DNA of 64,000 nucleotides from contig NZ_LN831790.1 in assembly GCF_001013905.1 (NCBI RefSeq), positions 248,001 through 312,000 of the forward strand, given 5' to 3'. Made by a program: the position numbers and the translations under genes. Shown here in pieces: positions 1-9,909 of this stretch; the first letter of the stretch is position 1; each line of letters begins with the position of its first letter. The notes under the pieces were generated by a model, which saw nothing but the letters and a program-made list of their open reading frames with translations, was not told the origin of the DNA and did not search any database. This stretch comes from Streptomyces leeuwenhoekii. Its GTDB lineage: Bacteria; Actinomycetota; Actinomycetes; Streptomycetales; Streptomycetaceae.

Positions 1-8
1 CCCTCTCC

Positions 9-2279
9 GTGACACCGCCGAAGAAGTGGGCGGCCGGAGTCCCCGCGGTCGTGCACGCGCTGGAGTACTCCCTGGAGCAGACCTCCCCGCGCAAGACCGG
101 GGTGGACCTGCTGGCCATGAACCAGGTGGGCGGGATCGACTGCCCCGGCTGCGCGTGGGCGGACCCCGCCCCGGGCCGGCGCCATCGCAACGAGTACTGC
201 GAGAACGGTGCCAAGCACATCAACGACGAGGCCACCACGCGCCGGATCACCGCCGACTTCTTCCGGGAGCACAGCGTCTGCGATCTCGCCGCCCGCTCCG
301 ACAAGTGGCTCAACCAGCAGGGGCGGCTCACCGAGCCGATGATCAAGCGGCCCGGCTCCGAGCACTACGAGCCCATCGGCTGGAACGACGCCCTGGGCGT
401 CCTCGCGCGGGAGCTGAAGGCGCTGGCCTCTCCCGACGAGGCCGTCTTCTACACCTCCGGCCGGGCCAGCAACGAGGCCGCCTTCGTCCTGCAGCTCTTC
501 GCCCGCGCGTTCGGCACCAACAACCTGCCCGACTGCAGCAACATGTGCCACGAGTCCAGCGGCTTCGCCCTGAGCGAGACCCTGGGCACCGGCAAGGGCA
601 CGGTCAGCCTCGACGACCTCCACCACGCCGACCTGATCTTCCTGGTGGGGCAGAACCCGGGCTCCAACCATCCGCGCCAGCTCTCCGCCCTGGAGGAGGC
701 CAAGCGGGGCGGCGCCCGGATCGTGGCGGTCAACCCGCTGCCGGAGGCCGGGCTGCGGCGCTTCAAGAACCCCCAGAAGCCGCGCGGGATCGTCGGACGC
801 GGCACCCAGATCGCCGACCGCTTCCTGCACATCAAGCCCGGCGGCGACCTCGCCCTGTTCCAGGCCCTCAACCGCCTGCTGCTGGAGGCCGAGGACGCCC
901 GGCCCGGCACCGTCCTGGACCATGACTTCATCGACGCCCACACCACCGGCTTCGAGGAGTTCGCCCGGCACGCCCGCACCGTCGACTGGGACGACGTGCG
1001 CACGGCGACGGGACTGACCCGCGAGGAGATCGAGAAGGTCCGCGACGAGGTCCTGAGCAGCGAACGCGTCATCGTCTGCTGGGCGATGGGCATCACCCAG
1101 CACAAGCACGGCGTGCCCACCATCCGGGAGATCGTCAATTTCCTGATGCTGCGCGGCAACCTGGGGCGGGCCGGCACCGGTGCCTGCCCGGTGCGCGGCC
1201 ACAGCAACGTGCAGGGCGACCGCACCATGGGCATCTGGGAGCAGATGCCGGACACCTTCCTCGACGCCCTGCGGCAGGAGTTCGGCTTCGATCCGCCGCG
1301 GGCGCACGGCCTGGACTCGGTGAACTCGATCAAGGCGATGCGCGAGGGCCGCGTCAAGGTCTTCCTCGCCCTGGCGGGCAACTTCGTCCGCGCCGCTCCC
1401 GACAGCGAGGTCACCGAGGAGGCGATGCGCTCGTGCCGGCTGACCGCCCACATCTCCACCAAGCTCAACCGCTCGCACACCGTCTGCGGCGACACCGCGC
1501 TGATCCTGCCGACCCTGGGGCGCACCGAGCGTGACGTCCAGGCCGGCGGCGAGCAGTTCGTCACCGTCGAGAACTCCATGAGCGAGGTGCACACCTCCCA
1601 GGGCCGTCTCGAGCCGGCCTCTGCGCTGCTGCTCAGCGAAGTCGCCATCCTGTGCCGGCTCGCCCGCCGCACCCTGGACGGCAAGGCGGACATCCCGTGG
1701 GAGGAGTTCGAGGGCGACTACGGCACCATCCGCGACCGCATCTCCCGGATCGTGCCGGGCTTCCACGACTTCAACGCACGCGTGGCCCGCCCGGGGGGCT
1801 TCCAGCTGCCCAACCCGGTCAACGAGGGCGTCTTCAACACCAAGGCCGGCAAAGCCCTGTTCACCTGCAACGAGCGGGTGGTGCCCCGGGCGCCCGAGGG
1901 TCACCTGCTGCTGCAGACGATGCGCTCGCACGACCAGTGGAACACCGTCCCCTACACCGACAACGACCGCTACCGCGGCATCCACGGCAGCCGCCACGTC
2001 GTGCTCGTCAACCCGGCCGACCTGACCGAGCTCGGTCTCGCGCAGGGTGATCGCGTCGACCTGGTGAGCGTCTGGGCGGACGGCTCCGAGCGCCGGGCGG
2101 AGAACTTCGAGGTCGTGTCCTACCCGGCCGCCAAGGGCTCGGCCGCCGCCTACTACCCGGAGACGAACGTCCTGGTGCCGCTGGACAGCGTCGCCGACAT
2201 CAGCAACCAGCCCACCTCGAAGGGCCTCGTCGTCCGCCTCGAACCCGCGCTCGGCCGGACACGGCCCACACCCGCCTGA
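9..2279 (+). CDS. FdhF/YdeP-family molybdopterin oxidoreductase, possibly 5' partial
   Basis: This encodes a formate-dehydrogenase-like molybdopterin enzyme of the FdhF/YdeP group, expected to be cytoplasmic and to carry a bis-MGD cofactor with an Fe-S cluster. About 45 residues in there is a CPGCAW motif, followed by a conserved YCENGAK block, as in E. coli YdeP. The middle is the molybdopterin oxidoreductase fold, and the last 130 residues are a dinucleotide-binding domain ending in DISNQPTSKGLV. The length of 756 residues matches YdeP (about 760). The GTG at base 9 is the first start in the window, but the frame is open to base 3, so the true start may lie outside. The physiological substrate is not known; YdeP homologues have been linked to acid resistance rather than proven formate oxidation. 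Confidence 0.88.
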   Translation: MTPPKKWAAGVPAVVHALEYSLEQTSPRKTGVDLLAMNQVGGIDCPGCAWADPAPGRRHRNEYCENGAKHINDEATTRRITADFFREHSVCDLAARSDKWLNQQGRLTEPMIKRPGSEHYEPIGWNDALGVLARELKALASPDEAVFYTSGRASNEAAFVLQLFARAFGTNNLPDCSNMCHESSGFALSETLGTGKGTVSLDDLHHADLIFLVGQNPGSNHPRQLSALEEAKRGGARIVAVNPLPEAGLRRFKNPQKPRGIVGRGTQIADRFLHIKPGGDLALFQALNRLLLEAEDARPGTVLDHDFIDAHTTGFEEFARHARTVDWDDVRTATGLTREEIEKVRDEVLSSERVIVCWAMGITQHKHGVPTIREIVNFLMLRGNLGRAGTGACPVRGHSNVQGDRTMGIWEQMPDTFLDALRQEFGFDPPRAHGLDSVNSIKAMREGRVKVFLALAGNFVRAAPDSEVTEEAMRSCRLTAHISTKLNRSHTVCGDTALILPTLGRTERDVQAGGEQFVTVENSMSEVHTSQGRLEPASALLLSEVAILCRLARRTLDGKADIPWEEFEGDYGTIRDRISRIVPGFHDFNARVARPGGFQLPNPVNEGVFNTKAGKALFTCNERVVPRAPEGHLLLQTMRSHDQWNTVPYTDNDRYRGIHGSRHVVLVNPADLTELGLAQGDRVDLVSVWADGSERRAENFEVVSYPAAKGSAAAYYPETNVLVPLDSVADISNQPTSKGLVVRLEPALGRTRPTPA

Positions 2280-2378
2280 CCGGCGGCACGCCCCCGGCGG
2301 GGCCCGCGACGGCAGCGGACCCCGTCGGCACCGGCATCGGCGCCGCCGGGAGCCGTTGTCCGGCGAGGCCGGTCACCG

Positions 2379-3074
2379 TCAGGTGCCCGGCTTGCGGCCG
2401 TACACGTAGACGTCGTCGCCCTTCTTCAGCAGCGACCAGTACTTCTTGGCGTCGGTCTTCGTCATGTTGACGCAGCCGTGCGAGCCCGGCGGGTTCCACA
2501 TGCTGACGCCGGCCGAGTGGAAGGCCTGGCCGCCGTCGAAGAACTGGCTGTAGGGCATCGGCACGTCATAGAGGGACGAGTGGTGGTCGATGTTGCGCCA
2601 GTAGACCTTCTTCAGGCCGGTGCGGGTCTCATGGCCGTCGCGGCCGGTGCGCACCGGCACGGGCCCGTAGACCAGCTTCTTGCCGTCCTGGATCCAGCTC
2701 AGCTGGAGGGTGAGGTTCACACAGGCGATCCGGCCCTTGTTGACCGGGCACTTGCCCGACTTGTTCGGGTTCTTCCCGACGGCCTTCTGCTTCTGCATCA
2801 GGTCCATCACGCCCCAGGTGACGGGGCCCGCGTAGCCGATGTTGGGCTGGATGCCGTGCTTGGTCTGGAAGGCGCGGATCGCCTTGCAGTCGGCGGTGGA
2901 CTGCTTGCCGTCGACCGGGCGGCCGAGGAATTTCTCCACCTTCTTCTGGTACGGGCCCGTCTGCGTGGTGCAGCTCGCCGCGTGGGCCGGCGTGCTGCCG
3001 AGCGCGAGCGTGAGCGGTGCCACCAGTGCGGTGACCCCGAGTGCGACGGCTCCCCGTCTGCGCGTGTCCCCCAT
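2379..3074 (-). CDS. Secreted L,D-transpeptidase with peptidoglycan-binding domain
   Basis: The product is a 231-residue exported enzyme expected to form 3-3 cross-links in peptidoglycan or to attach proteins to it. A signal peptide covers about residues 1-32, with an arginine-rich start, an Ala/Leu-rich core and an AHA-type cleavage site. A PG_binding_1-like domain follows at about 40-92, then a YkuD catalytic domain at about 115-226. The catalytic motif SHGCVNM is at 198-204, with Cys201 as nucleophile and His186 upstream as in the family. The gene converges on the oxidoreductase, with about 100 bp between them. The ATG at 3074 has GGGAAAGG-type purines just upstream. Family assignment is firm; the exact cross-linking role is inferred. 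Confidence 0.93.
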   Translation of the reverse strand: MGDTRRRGAVALGVTALVAPLTLALGSTPAHAASCTTQTGPYQKKVEKFLGRPVDGKQSTADCKAIRAFQTKHGIQPNIGYAGPVTWGVMDLMQKQKAVGKNPNKSGKCPVNKGRIACVNLTLQLSWIQDGKKLVYGPVPVRTGRDGHETRTGLKKVYWRNIDHHSSLYDVPMPYSQFFDGGQAFHSAGVSMWNPPGSHGCVNMTKTDAKKYWSLLKKGDDVYVYGRKPGT

Positions 3075-3965
3075 GGCCGGTCAGCCTTTCCCTCGGAAGC
3101 GGACGAAGCGGGCGGAAGATCGCCCGTGGTGGGCTCGTGGACTCCCCGCCTGCTAGACCGCGGCCCGGCGGCTTCGGTTGCCCGCCGCGCCCGCTTCGCG
3201 ACGCAACAGTGACAAACGCCCTCGGGCGCCCCGGCCCGCCGGCCGCCCCACCGGCCCGTGTCCCCCACTCCCGGGCCGTCCGCCCGAGGCGCGGCGGGGA
3301 GGCGCCCGGCGCTCAGCCCACAGCGCGAGAACTCACCGGCCCAGCAGCCCTGCGTACCCTGCCCCGCGCGATGATGCGGGACTGCGCCGACTCCACCGGC
3401 GGTACCACAGCCCAGTGGAAAGCGTCCCGTGACGTTCAGAAGGCTGTCAAGGATGCCGTCGAACCGGGCGGCCTCGGCGGTGATCCGGCAGCTCTCGCAC
3501 ACCCCCCCTCGAACCGAACGTGCAGCGGGCCGACCTGACGGTGCGTCTTGCGAGTCCGCCCAAGCGCCCGCCCGGCAACCGGTGAGGGAGCCACGCTCCC
3601 GGTGAGGCCGGCCGGCGGACGCCGCGCCGGCGCCGCTGCCCGGGACGGAACTCGGCGACGTGCTGGCCGCGCGCCCGCACGAGCAGCGCTTCGGCGACCG
3701 GGCGGCGCACCGCGGCCGCGGTCTCCCTGGCCAACCCCCGCATCATTCCCGGGGACGCGTTCCGTTCTCCTTTCGGTCGACGGAGTGCGTCCCGAATTGT
3801 TTCGGCGTGCCCCGAGCGCACTTCGTCATTCACCATTCGCCCACCGTTCACCGACGGCGGCGCAACCATGAGGAAATGGCCCCGGTCTAATCGGTCGAAC
3901 AAGCGCACGGGGAGTGACGTCCCCACAAAGACGCTGCGCAACGAATTTCCTGGGGCCCGCCGATA
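3075..3965. other. 891-bp gap without a convincing gene
   Basis: Open frames here are short or show no protein-like conservation. The part from about 3760 to 3960 is visibly less GC-rich than the flanks and probably holds the promoters of the yfhO operon. Nothing else could be assigned. Confidence 0.5.
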
Positions 3966-6734
3966 ATGGATCGCTCAACTTTGCGGGGCAGACCGCGGCC
4001 GGCCGCCGCACTGCTCGCCGCGGCCATCACCGTCACCGTGTTCTGCGCGGCCGACGCCGTCGCCCGCAGCCATCCCTTCGGCCCGCGCACCCGCGCGGTC
4101 AACGATCTGGGCAACCAGTACGTGCCGTTCCACGCCCACCTGTGGGACCTGCTGCACGGCCGGTCCGACGGCGGCCTGCTCGTCAACTGGCAGTCCGGGT
4201 TCGGCTCCAGCTTCCTGCCCGACCTCGGGACATATCTGAGCAGCCCGTTCGCCCTGCTCGTGGCGGTGTTCCCGAGGGACGAGATCGACCTCGCCGTCTA
4301 TGCGGTCACCGTCCTGAAGACGGCGTGCGCCGGGGCCGCCATGGCCTGGCTGCTGCTCGGGCTGCGCCCCGGCCGCTGGTGGGCGGCAGGGCTGTTGGGC
4401 GCCGCCTACGCGCTGTGCGGCTGGTCGCTCGCCGACGCCTCGTACAACCCGATGTGGCTCGACGGCCTGATCGCCCTGCCCCTGCTGTGCCTGGTCGGCG
4501 AATGGACACTCGCCGGACGACGCCGGGTGCTCGGCGTGCTGATCGTGGCGCTCGCCTGGATCGCCAACTTCTACACCGCGTACATGGCCACCATCGGCGC
4601 CGGCCTCATCCTGCTGCTGCGGCTGTGGCTGACCGGTCTCCCGCGCCGCCGGGCGCTGACGGCGGCCGGCCGGGCCACGGTCACCGTCGCCCTGGGAGTC
4701 GGCCTGGCCGCACCGCTGGTCACGGTCGTCTACTTCGGCACCCGGCACGCCTACCCGGGCCGGGTCACGCACTTCGCGCCGGTCGCCGCGCAGGACCTGC
4801 TGGCCCGGCTGCTGCCGACGACGTACGGATTCGGCAGCCCGGCGCTGTTCGTCGGCACCACCGCGCTGCTGCTGGCCCTCGCCCTGCCCTTCCACCGGGC
4901 GGCTCCCGTACGGGTGCGCGCCGGGTGGACCCTGCTGGTGGCCGCCGTCGCGCTGTCGATGCAGTGGACGCCGACCCATCTGGCCTGGCACGCCTTCACC
5001 ACCCCCAACGGCAGCCCCTACCGCCAGACGTTCGTGCTGTGCGCGCTGCTGGTGATCGCGGCCTGGCACACGCTGTCCTACGGCGTGCCCGGCCGGCGCG
5101 CGCTGGCCGCGGCCGGCGCGCTGCTCGCCCTCATCGCCGCCGTCGCGAGCCGGAGCGGCCTGGTGCACTCCTACGCCTGGCCGGTGCTGCTCCTGGCCGT
5201 CGCCGGAGCGCTCGGGGGACTGCTCCTGCTGCGCCGCGCGGAAGCCGTCCGGCCCGCCGCGCCCTCAGGCCCCGACGCCGGGAGCGGTCCCACCGCAGGG
5301 CAGGGTCCCGGCGCCGGGGGCGGCCCGGGCGGGGGCGGCCGCGCCGCCGAGCCGGGCGCGGCAGCCGGCGGTGCGGCCGTGCGCCGCCGCGCCGCGCTCA
5401 CCGGGCTCGCTGTCGCCCTCCTGGTCGGCGCCCAGCTCGGCGAAACCACCGCCGCCTCCGCCGTGGCCACCCGGCTGCGGCTGAACCACATGGACGACTA
5501 CGCGCCCTGGGGGGACCGGCAGCAGCGTCAGGCGGAGGCCGTGTCCAGGGCCGACGGCTGGCCCGCCTACCGCACCGACCCCGGCCGGGAGCAGACCGTG
5601 GGCAACGACCCGATGATGGTGGGCGGCCAGGGCGCCCAGTACTACAGCAGCCTCACCGCGGACGTGTTCAGCCGTACCCTCACCGCCCTCGGCGGCGGCT
5701 GGACCTCGCGCGGCCGGAACGTGCAGAGCCTGGACAACGCCGTCACCGACGCGGTCTTCTCCGTGGGCGCCCGGGTGCACTCACCGCCGGACCAGCACCA
5801 GAGGTGGAACCCCCGCGACCGCGGCCCGGTGACCGTGTCCCGGCAGGACGTGCCGCCCCTGGTCACCGTCCGGCCGTCCGCCGCGCCCACCGCCCGCACC
5901 GGCGTCTCGGCCTTCGGGCCGTCGCCCTACCGCAACCAGGAGCTGCTGCTGGGCACCCGCGTCTACACCGTGCCCCCGCTGACCGTACGCACCGGGGACG
6001 GCGGGCAGCCCGACCGGGCGGCCGGCGACCGGGCGGGCGCGGTGGTCGAGGCCCCCCGCACGAAGGCCCCCGCCGCACACCGGCCGACGGTCGCGGCCCA
6101 GTGCCCGGCCGGCAGCGAGGTCTACCTCTGGGCGCCGCACTTCTCGGGCACCGCCCGCCTCACCGGCACCCCGGCCCGCCCGCTGACCGGCCGGTTCACC
6201 TCCGACGCCACCAAGATCGCCGCGATGCAGCGGCTCGGCACGGCCCCGCCCTCCGGCCGGGTACGGATCGAGCTGTCGCCCACCCGGACCGGCACCGTCC
6301 CGGACGGCGCGGTCGGCTGCCTGGACACCGCGCGCCTGCACACCGCCGTCCAGCGGCTCAAGGCGACGGGCGCCGGCGAGGTGTCCGTCTCCGACGGCGC
6401 CGTCCGGGCCCGGCTCCCGGCCGGCAGCAAGGGCACCGCCGTGCTCGCCGTCCCCCGGATCGCCGGCTGGCGCTGCGCCGCGGGCGGGGCCCCGGCCGCG
6501 CCCGCCCAGACGTACCACGGGCTGATCGCCGTCCCCCTGGACGGCTCCGCGACCAGCGTCACCTGCACCTTCCACCCGCCCGGCCTGCGGCTGGGCGCGG
6601 CCGTCGGGGGCGTCTCGCTCCTGACCCTCGTCCTGCTCGGCACCGTCACCGCCGTCCGCGGACGGCGGGCCGCACACCGTCCCGCGCCCCGCACCGCCAC
6701 CCGACCGCGTGAGCGCACCACCAGCGCCCTCTGA
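3966..6734 (+). CDS. YfhO-family multi-pass membrane protein (GT-C-like)
   Basis: This 922-residue protein has about ten or more hydrophobic segments in its N-terminal half, a low-complexity Gly/Ala/Pro linker at about residues 440-475, an extracytoplasmic C-terminal region and a final transmembrane helix near 880-900. The early NDLGNQYVPFHAHLWDLLHG and NWQSGFGSSF stretches match the YfhO family. In Firmicutes, YfhO-type proteins act with a polyprenyl-phosphate glycosyltransferase to decorate cell-wall polymers, for example lipoteichoic acid. The next two genes are exactly such partners, so a role in transferring a lipid-linked sugar outside the membrane is inferred. The ATG at 3966 was chosen because upstream starts lack protein-like sequence. 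The acceptor is unknown. Confidence 0.85.
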   Translation: MDRSTLRGRPRPAAALLAAAITVTVFCAADAVARSHPFGPRTRAVNDLGNQYVPFHAHLWDLLHGRSDGGLLVNWQSGFGSSFLPDLGTYLSSPFALLVAVFPRDEIDLAVYAVTVLKTACAGAAMAWLLLGLRPGRWWAAGLLGAAYALCGWSLADASYNPMWLDGLIALPLLCLVGEWTLAGRRRVLGVLIVALAWIANFYTAYMATIGAGLILLLRLWLTGLPRRRALTAAGRATVTVALGVGLAAPLVTVVYFGTRHAYPGRVTHFAPVAAQDLLARLLPTTYGFGSPALFVGTTALLLALALPFHRAAPVRVRAGWTLLVAAVALSMQWTPTHLAWHAFTTPNGSPYRQTFVLCALLVIAAWHTLSYGVPGRRALAAAGALLALIAAVASRSGLVHSYAWPVLLLAVAGALGGLLLLRRAEAVRPAAPSGPDAGSGPTAGQGPGAGGGPGGGGRAAEPGAAAGGAAVRRRAALTGLAVALLVGAQLGETTAASAVATRLRLNHMDDYAPWGDRQQRQAEAVSRADGWPAYRTDPGREQTVGNDPMMVGGQGAQYYSSLTADVFSRTLTALGGGWTSRGRNVQSLDNAVTDAVFSVGARVHSPPDQHQRWNPRDRGPVTVSRQDVPPLVTVRPSAAPTARTGVSAFGPSPYRNQELLLGTRVYTVPPLTVRTGDGGQPDRAAGDRAGAVVEAPRTKAPAAHRPTVAAQCPAGSEVYLWAPHFSGTARLTGTPARPLTGRFTSDATKIAAMQRLGTAPPSGRVRIELSPTRTGTVPDGAVGCLDTARLHTAVQRLKATGAGEVSVSDGAVRARLPAGSKGTAVLAVPRIAGWRCAAGGAPAAPAQTYHGLIAVPLDGSATSVTCTFHPPGLRLGAAVGGVSLLTLVLLGTVTAVRGRRAAHRPAPRTATRPRERTTSAL

Positions 6735-6753
6735 CCGCGCCCCGGAGACAACC

Positions 6754-7704
6754 ATGCTCATCTCGATCGTCGCCCCCTGCTACAACGAGGAAGACGTCGT
6801 CGAACGCTTCCACGCCGCCGTGCAGAAGGTTGCCGACGACCTGCTGCCGCTCGGCCACGACATGGAGTTCGTCTACGTCGACGACGGCAGCCGCGACCGG
6901 ACGCTCACCGTCCTGGAACAGCTCGCCGACCGCGACCCGCGCGTCCGCTATGTCTCCTTCAGCCGCAACTTCGGCAAGGAGGCCGCCCTCCTCGCCGGTC
7001 TGCGCCACGCCTCCGGCGACTCGGTGGTGGTCATGGACGCCGACCTCCAGCACCCGCCGGAGCTGATCGGGCGCATGGTCGAGCTGCGCGGCCAGGGCTA
7101 CGACCAGGTCCTCGCCCGGCGCAGCCGGCGCGGCGACCGGCTCACCCGCACCCTCACCGCCCGCCTGTACTACCGGCTGGTCAACCGGCTCGTCGACGTC
7201 GAACTCGTCGACGGCGTGGGCGACTTCCGGCTGCTGTCACGGCGTGTGGTGGACGCGGTGCTGGCCCTGACCGAGTACAACCGCTTCTCCAAGGGCCTGT
7301 TCGCGTGGGTCGGGTTCCCCAGCACCACATTCGAGTACGAGAACGCCTTACGCGAGCACGGCCGCAGTTCCTGGACCCTGAAGTCCCTGCTCAACTACGG
7401 GCTCGACGGGCTGCTGTCGTTCAACAACAGGCCGCTGCGCGCCGCCCTCCACCTCGGCATGGTCCTGGTGACGTGTGCCGGGCTCTACACGGCGTGGATC
7501 GTGGGCGCCGCGCTCGTCAACGGCGTGGAGACACCCGGGTATGTCACCATCATCACCGCCGTCACCGCGCTGGCGGGGGTGCAGATGGTGATGCTGGGCG
7601 TCATCGGGGAGTACACCGGCCGGATCTACTACGAGGTCAAGGGACGCCCGCATTTCCTGGTGAAGGCGACCAACGTGGAACGGACGAAAGACCTCATTCC
7701 CTGA
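6754..7704 (+). CDS. Polyprenyl-phosphate glycosyltransferase (GT2, GtrB/DPM1-like)
   Basis: The enzyme is expected to move a sugar from a nucleotide donor to polyprenyl phosphate on the inner membrane face. The sequence starts LISIVAPCYNEEDVV, has DDGSRDRT and the metal-binding VMDADLQHPPE, and ends in two transmembrane helices, the usual GtrB layout (316 residues). The ATG at 6754 follows a GGAG and lies 20 bases after the yfhO stop; an in-frame GTG at 6709 would overlap yfhO and is less likely. The gene contains a TTA leucine codon at 7348-7350, rare in Streptomyces and read by the bldA tRNA, so translation of this step may be tied to development. It overlaps the next gene by one base. Confidence 0.92.
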   Translation: MLISIVAPCYNEEDVVERFHAAVQKVADDLLPLGHDMEFVYVDDGSRDRTLTVLEQLADRDPRVRYVSFSRNFGKEAALLAGLRHASGDSVVVMDADLQHPPELIGRMVELRGQGYDQVLARRSRRGDRLTRTLTARLYYRLVNRLVDVELVDGVGDFRLLSRRVVDAVLALTEYNRFSKGLFAWVGFPSTTFEYENALREHGRSSWTLKSLLNYGLDGLLSFNNRPLRAALHLGMVLVTCAGLYTAWIVGAALVNGVETPGYVTIITAVTALAGVQMVMLGVIGEYTGRIYYEVKGRPHFLVKATNVERTKDLIP

Positions 7705-8084
7705 TGCGTACCGTCATGACGCGCCCGATGCCGCGACAGATCGCGACCTTCGCCCTGGTGGGTGTCGTCAACACCGGGACCTATTACGGTCTTTACCTTC
7801 TGCTCCTCATGCGTTTGCCCTATCTTCTCGCGCACGTTCTCGCGTTCCTGCTCAGCATGGCCGGGTCCTTCTTCCTGAACGCGCGCTTCACCTACCGGAC
7901 CCGGCCGACCTGGCGGAAATTCCTGCTGTTCCCGCTGACGAACGCCGCCAATTTCGTGATCACCACGGCAGGTGTGTACGTGATCGTCGACGTGCTGCAG
8001 GCCGGGAGCCGGTTCGCCCCCCTGCTCGCCTCCGCGGCGGCGATCCCGGTGACCTTCGTGGTCTCCCGCTGGATCATGCTGTGA
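7704..8084 (+). CDS. GtrA-family four-helix membrane protein
   Basis: This 126-residue protein has four hydrophobic segments and the conserved FALVGVVNTGTYYG opening and FLLSMAGSFFLNARFTYR block of GtrA/DPMS proteins. GtrA proteins are proposed to flip polyprenyl-linked sugars across the membrane. The TGATG junction with the glycosyltransferase gene indicates translational coupling. Together with the two upstream genes it forms a complete synthesis-flip-transfer set. Family assignment is clear; flippase activity is inferred from the family. Confidence 0.9.
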   Translation: MRTVMTRPMPRQIATFALVGVVNTGTYYGLYLLLLMRLPYLLAHVLAFLLSMAGSFFLNARFTYRTRPTWRKFLLFPLTNAANFVITTAGVYVIVDVLQAGSRFAPLLASAAAIPVTFVVSRWIML

Positions 8085-8480
8085 CGAGAACGCCGACGCC
8101 CGCCGCCGCGACGCCCCGCCCGCCGGACGCGAGGAACGCGCCCGCGTCCGAAGAGCCCCCGTCTTCGCCCGGCTCGTTTCCCCGGCCGTCACCCCGTGCA
8201 GCCCTTCCGCCGCATGCACCGCACCCGGCCCGCCGAGACGGGGACCTGCCCGCGAAGAATGCAGGAGGAGGCACCTGGCAAGGGAGGAAATCGGCCTTTG
8301 GGCATTGGTCCGACGGGATGTCCGTCGTATGAGTGGCCGAGTGTCACCGGTTCGTGGAACGAGGGGCTCCACGGGGCACACATGGCAGGGTCGGGCCGAT
8401 TCCGTGCGCGCGTCCTCCACCGTCGCACGACGGCGAACGCTCGCCACCACTACTGCGCCCCACTGGCTGAGGGACGATGC
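8085..8480. other. 396-bp gap upstream of the M24 peptidase
   Basis: No convincing gene was found. An in-frame extension of the peptidase runs to 8196, but its residues look like non-coding translation. The gap probably contains the peptidase promoter; no clear sites were recognised. Confidence 0.45.
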
Positions 8481-9701
8481 ATGCGCACACAGATCATCGG
8501 CGCCGTCCGCAAACGGCTGCAGGACCGGGGCTTGGACGCCTACATCGCCTACACGCCTTCCAACGTCTTCTACACGACGGGCTTCCGGAGTTTCTTCCTG
8601 ATGGAGTGGTGGAGGATGCTGGGCACGGTCCTTGCCGTCGTCCCGGCCGACCCCGCCCAGCCGCCCGCCTTGGTGGTCAGCGACTTCGAAGCGGTACAAG
8701 CCCGTGCGGAGTCCGGTTTCGAGGACGTCCGGCCGTTTCGGGTATGGGTGGAGCTGCGTGACGCTCGTGACCTGGCCGCCCCTTCGGCCGCTGCACCCGG
8801 CGGCCGCCCGGCCCAGTACGACGTCGCCGAGCAGGACGCGCTGCTGTGCTCCGTCCTGGCGGACCGCGGCCTGCTCAGCGCCCGGATCGGCACGGATCTG
8901 CGGTACGTCCTGCACGACACCGTGCGCCGGGTCGCCGCCTTCGCTCCCCGGGTGACCTGGGAAGACATGACGGACGACCTGTACGAATTGCGCAGTGTGA
9001 AATACGACTTCGAGATCGAGAGGCTGCGGCGGGCCACAGAGCTGTCCGAAGCGGGCATGAGCTTCGCCGTCCGCGACCTGCGCCCCGGCCTCACAGCCCT
9101 CGATCTGCGTCACCGCTACCAGCAGGGCGTCCTGGCCGCCGCCATGGCCGATCCCCGTTACGCCGGCTACAGCGACCAGTGGATGCTGCCTGCCGTCGGC
9201 CCCTCCACCGGGACCGGTGCCGGTGCCGATCCCGGTCTCGCGGACAGCGCCCTCATCAAGTTCGACTGCGGCGTCACCGTAGGCGGCTACCGCGGCGACG
9301 GCGGACGCACCTTCGCCTACCGCACCGTCCGGCCTGAGGCGCGGCGCCTCCACGACGTCCTGCTCGGCGCCCACCAGGAAGCTCGGTCCGTCATCCGTCC
9401 GGGCGTCGCCGCCCGCGAGGTGTTCCAGGCCGCGCAACGGCACATCCGCGCAGGCGGCTACCCCTCCTTCACCCGCGGCCACTACGGCCATTCGGTGGGG
9501 ATCGACACCTTCCACGAGGAACCGCCCTACCTCAGCGCCGACGAGGAACGGCCGCTGCTGCCCGGCATGGTGCTCGCGGTGGAGACCCCCTCGTATTCCT
9601 CGGACACCGGGGCCATCATGATCGAAGACCTGTTGCTGGTGACCGATGACGGCCACGAGGTGCTCCACCGGCTGCCGCACGAGCTGACGGTGGTGGGCTG
9701 A
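8481..9701 (+). CDS. M24-family metallopeptidase (Xaa-Pro aminopeptidase/creatinase-like)
   Basis: The product is a 406-residue cytoplasmic hydrolase with a creatinase-type N-domain (about 1-165) and a pita-bread M24 catalytic domain (about 175-400). The five expected metal ligands are visible as Asp262 and Asp273 (FDCG and GDGG motifs), His337, Glu368 and Glu382. The ATG at 8481 was chosen because it follows a GAGGGA ribosome binding site and gives the normal family N-terminus (KRLQDRGLDAYIAYTPSNVFYTTGF). Proline peptidases, creatinases and ectoine hydrolases share this fold, so the substrate is open. It stands alone and converges on an SDR gene. Confidence 0.88.
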   Translation: MRTQIIGAVRKRLQDRGLDAYIAYTPSNVFYTTGFRSFFLMEWWRMLGTVLAVVPADPAQPPALVVSDFEAVQARAESGFEDVRPFRVWVELRDARDLAAPSAAAPGGRPAQYDVAEQDALLCSVLADRGLLSARIGTDLRYVLHDTVRRVAAFAPRVTWEDMTDDLYELRSVKYDFEIERLRRATELSEAGMSFAVRDLRPGLTALDLRHRYQQGVLAAAMADPRYAGYSDQWMLPAVGPSTGTGAGADPGLADSALIKFDCGVTVGGYRGDGGRTFAYRTVRPEARRLHDVLLGAHQEARSVIRPGVAAREVFQAAQRHIRAGGYPSFTRGHYGHSVGIDTFHEEPPYLSADEERPLLPGMVLAVETPSYSSDTGAIMIEDLLLVTDDGHEVLHRLPHELTVVG

Positions 9702-9733
9702 CCACGTCGCACTCCAGCGGTGGCGGCTCCCCG

Positions 9734-9766
9734 CCGGCCGGGCAGACGAGGCAGCCGCCCGGCCGG
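9734..9766. terminator. Hairpin between convergent genes
   Basis: A perfect 10-bp stem (9734-9743 with 9757-9766) and 13-base loop lie between the convergent peptidase and SDR genes. No U-tract is needed for termination in many actinobacteria, so a shared terminator is plausible. Confidence 0.45.
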
Positions 9767-9909
9767 GCTCCGCCACCTTCGCCTACGGGGTCCGCCTGGC
9801 GCTCCGGTGCCCTGGACGGGGAGCTCGGCGCCGCCCGCGCGGTCGAGCCGCCCTTCGTCTTCGGCCCGTCTTCCCGGTCAGGTTCGGGGGCGGGCGGACG
9901 GCGCGTCGG

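Noticed and set aside
3447..3941. 164-codon minus-strand frame before yfhO
   Set aside because: No family-like motifs; the arginine-rich half is typical of chance frames.
3914..6712. 932-codon frame overlapping the yfhO gene on the same strand
   Set aside because: Arg/Pro/Gly-rich with no motifs; a typical out-of-frame shadow of a high-GC gene.
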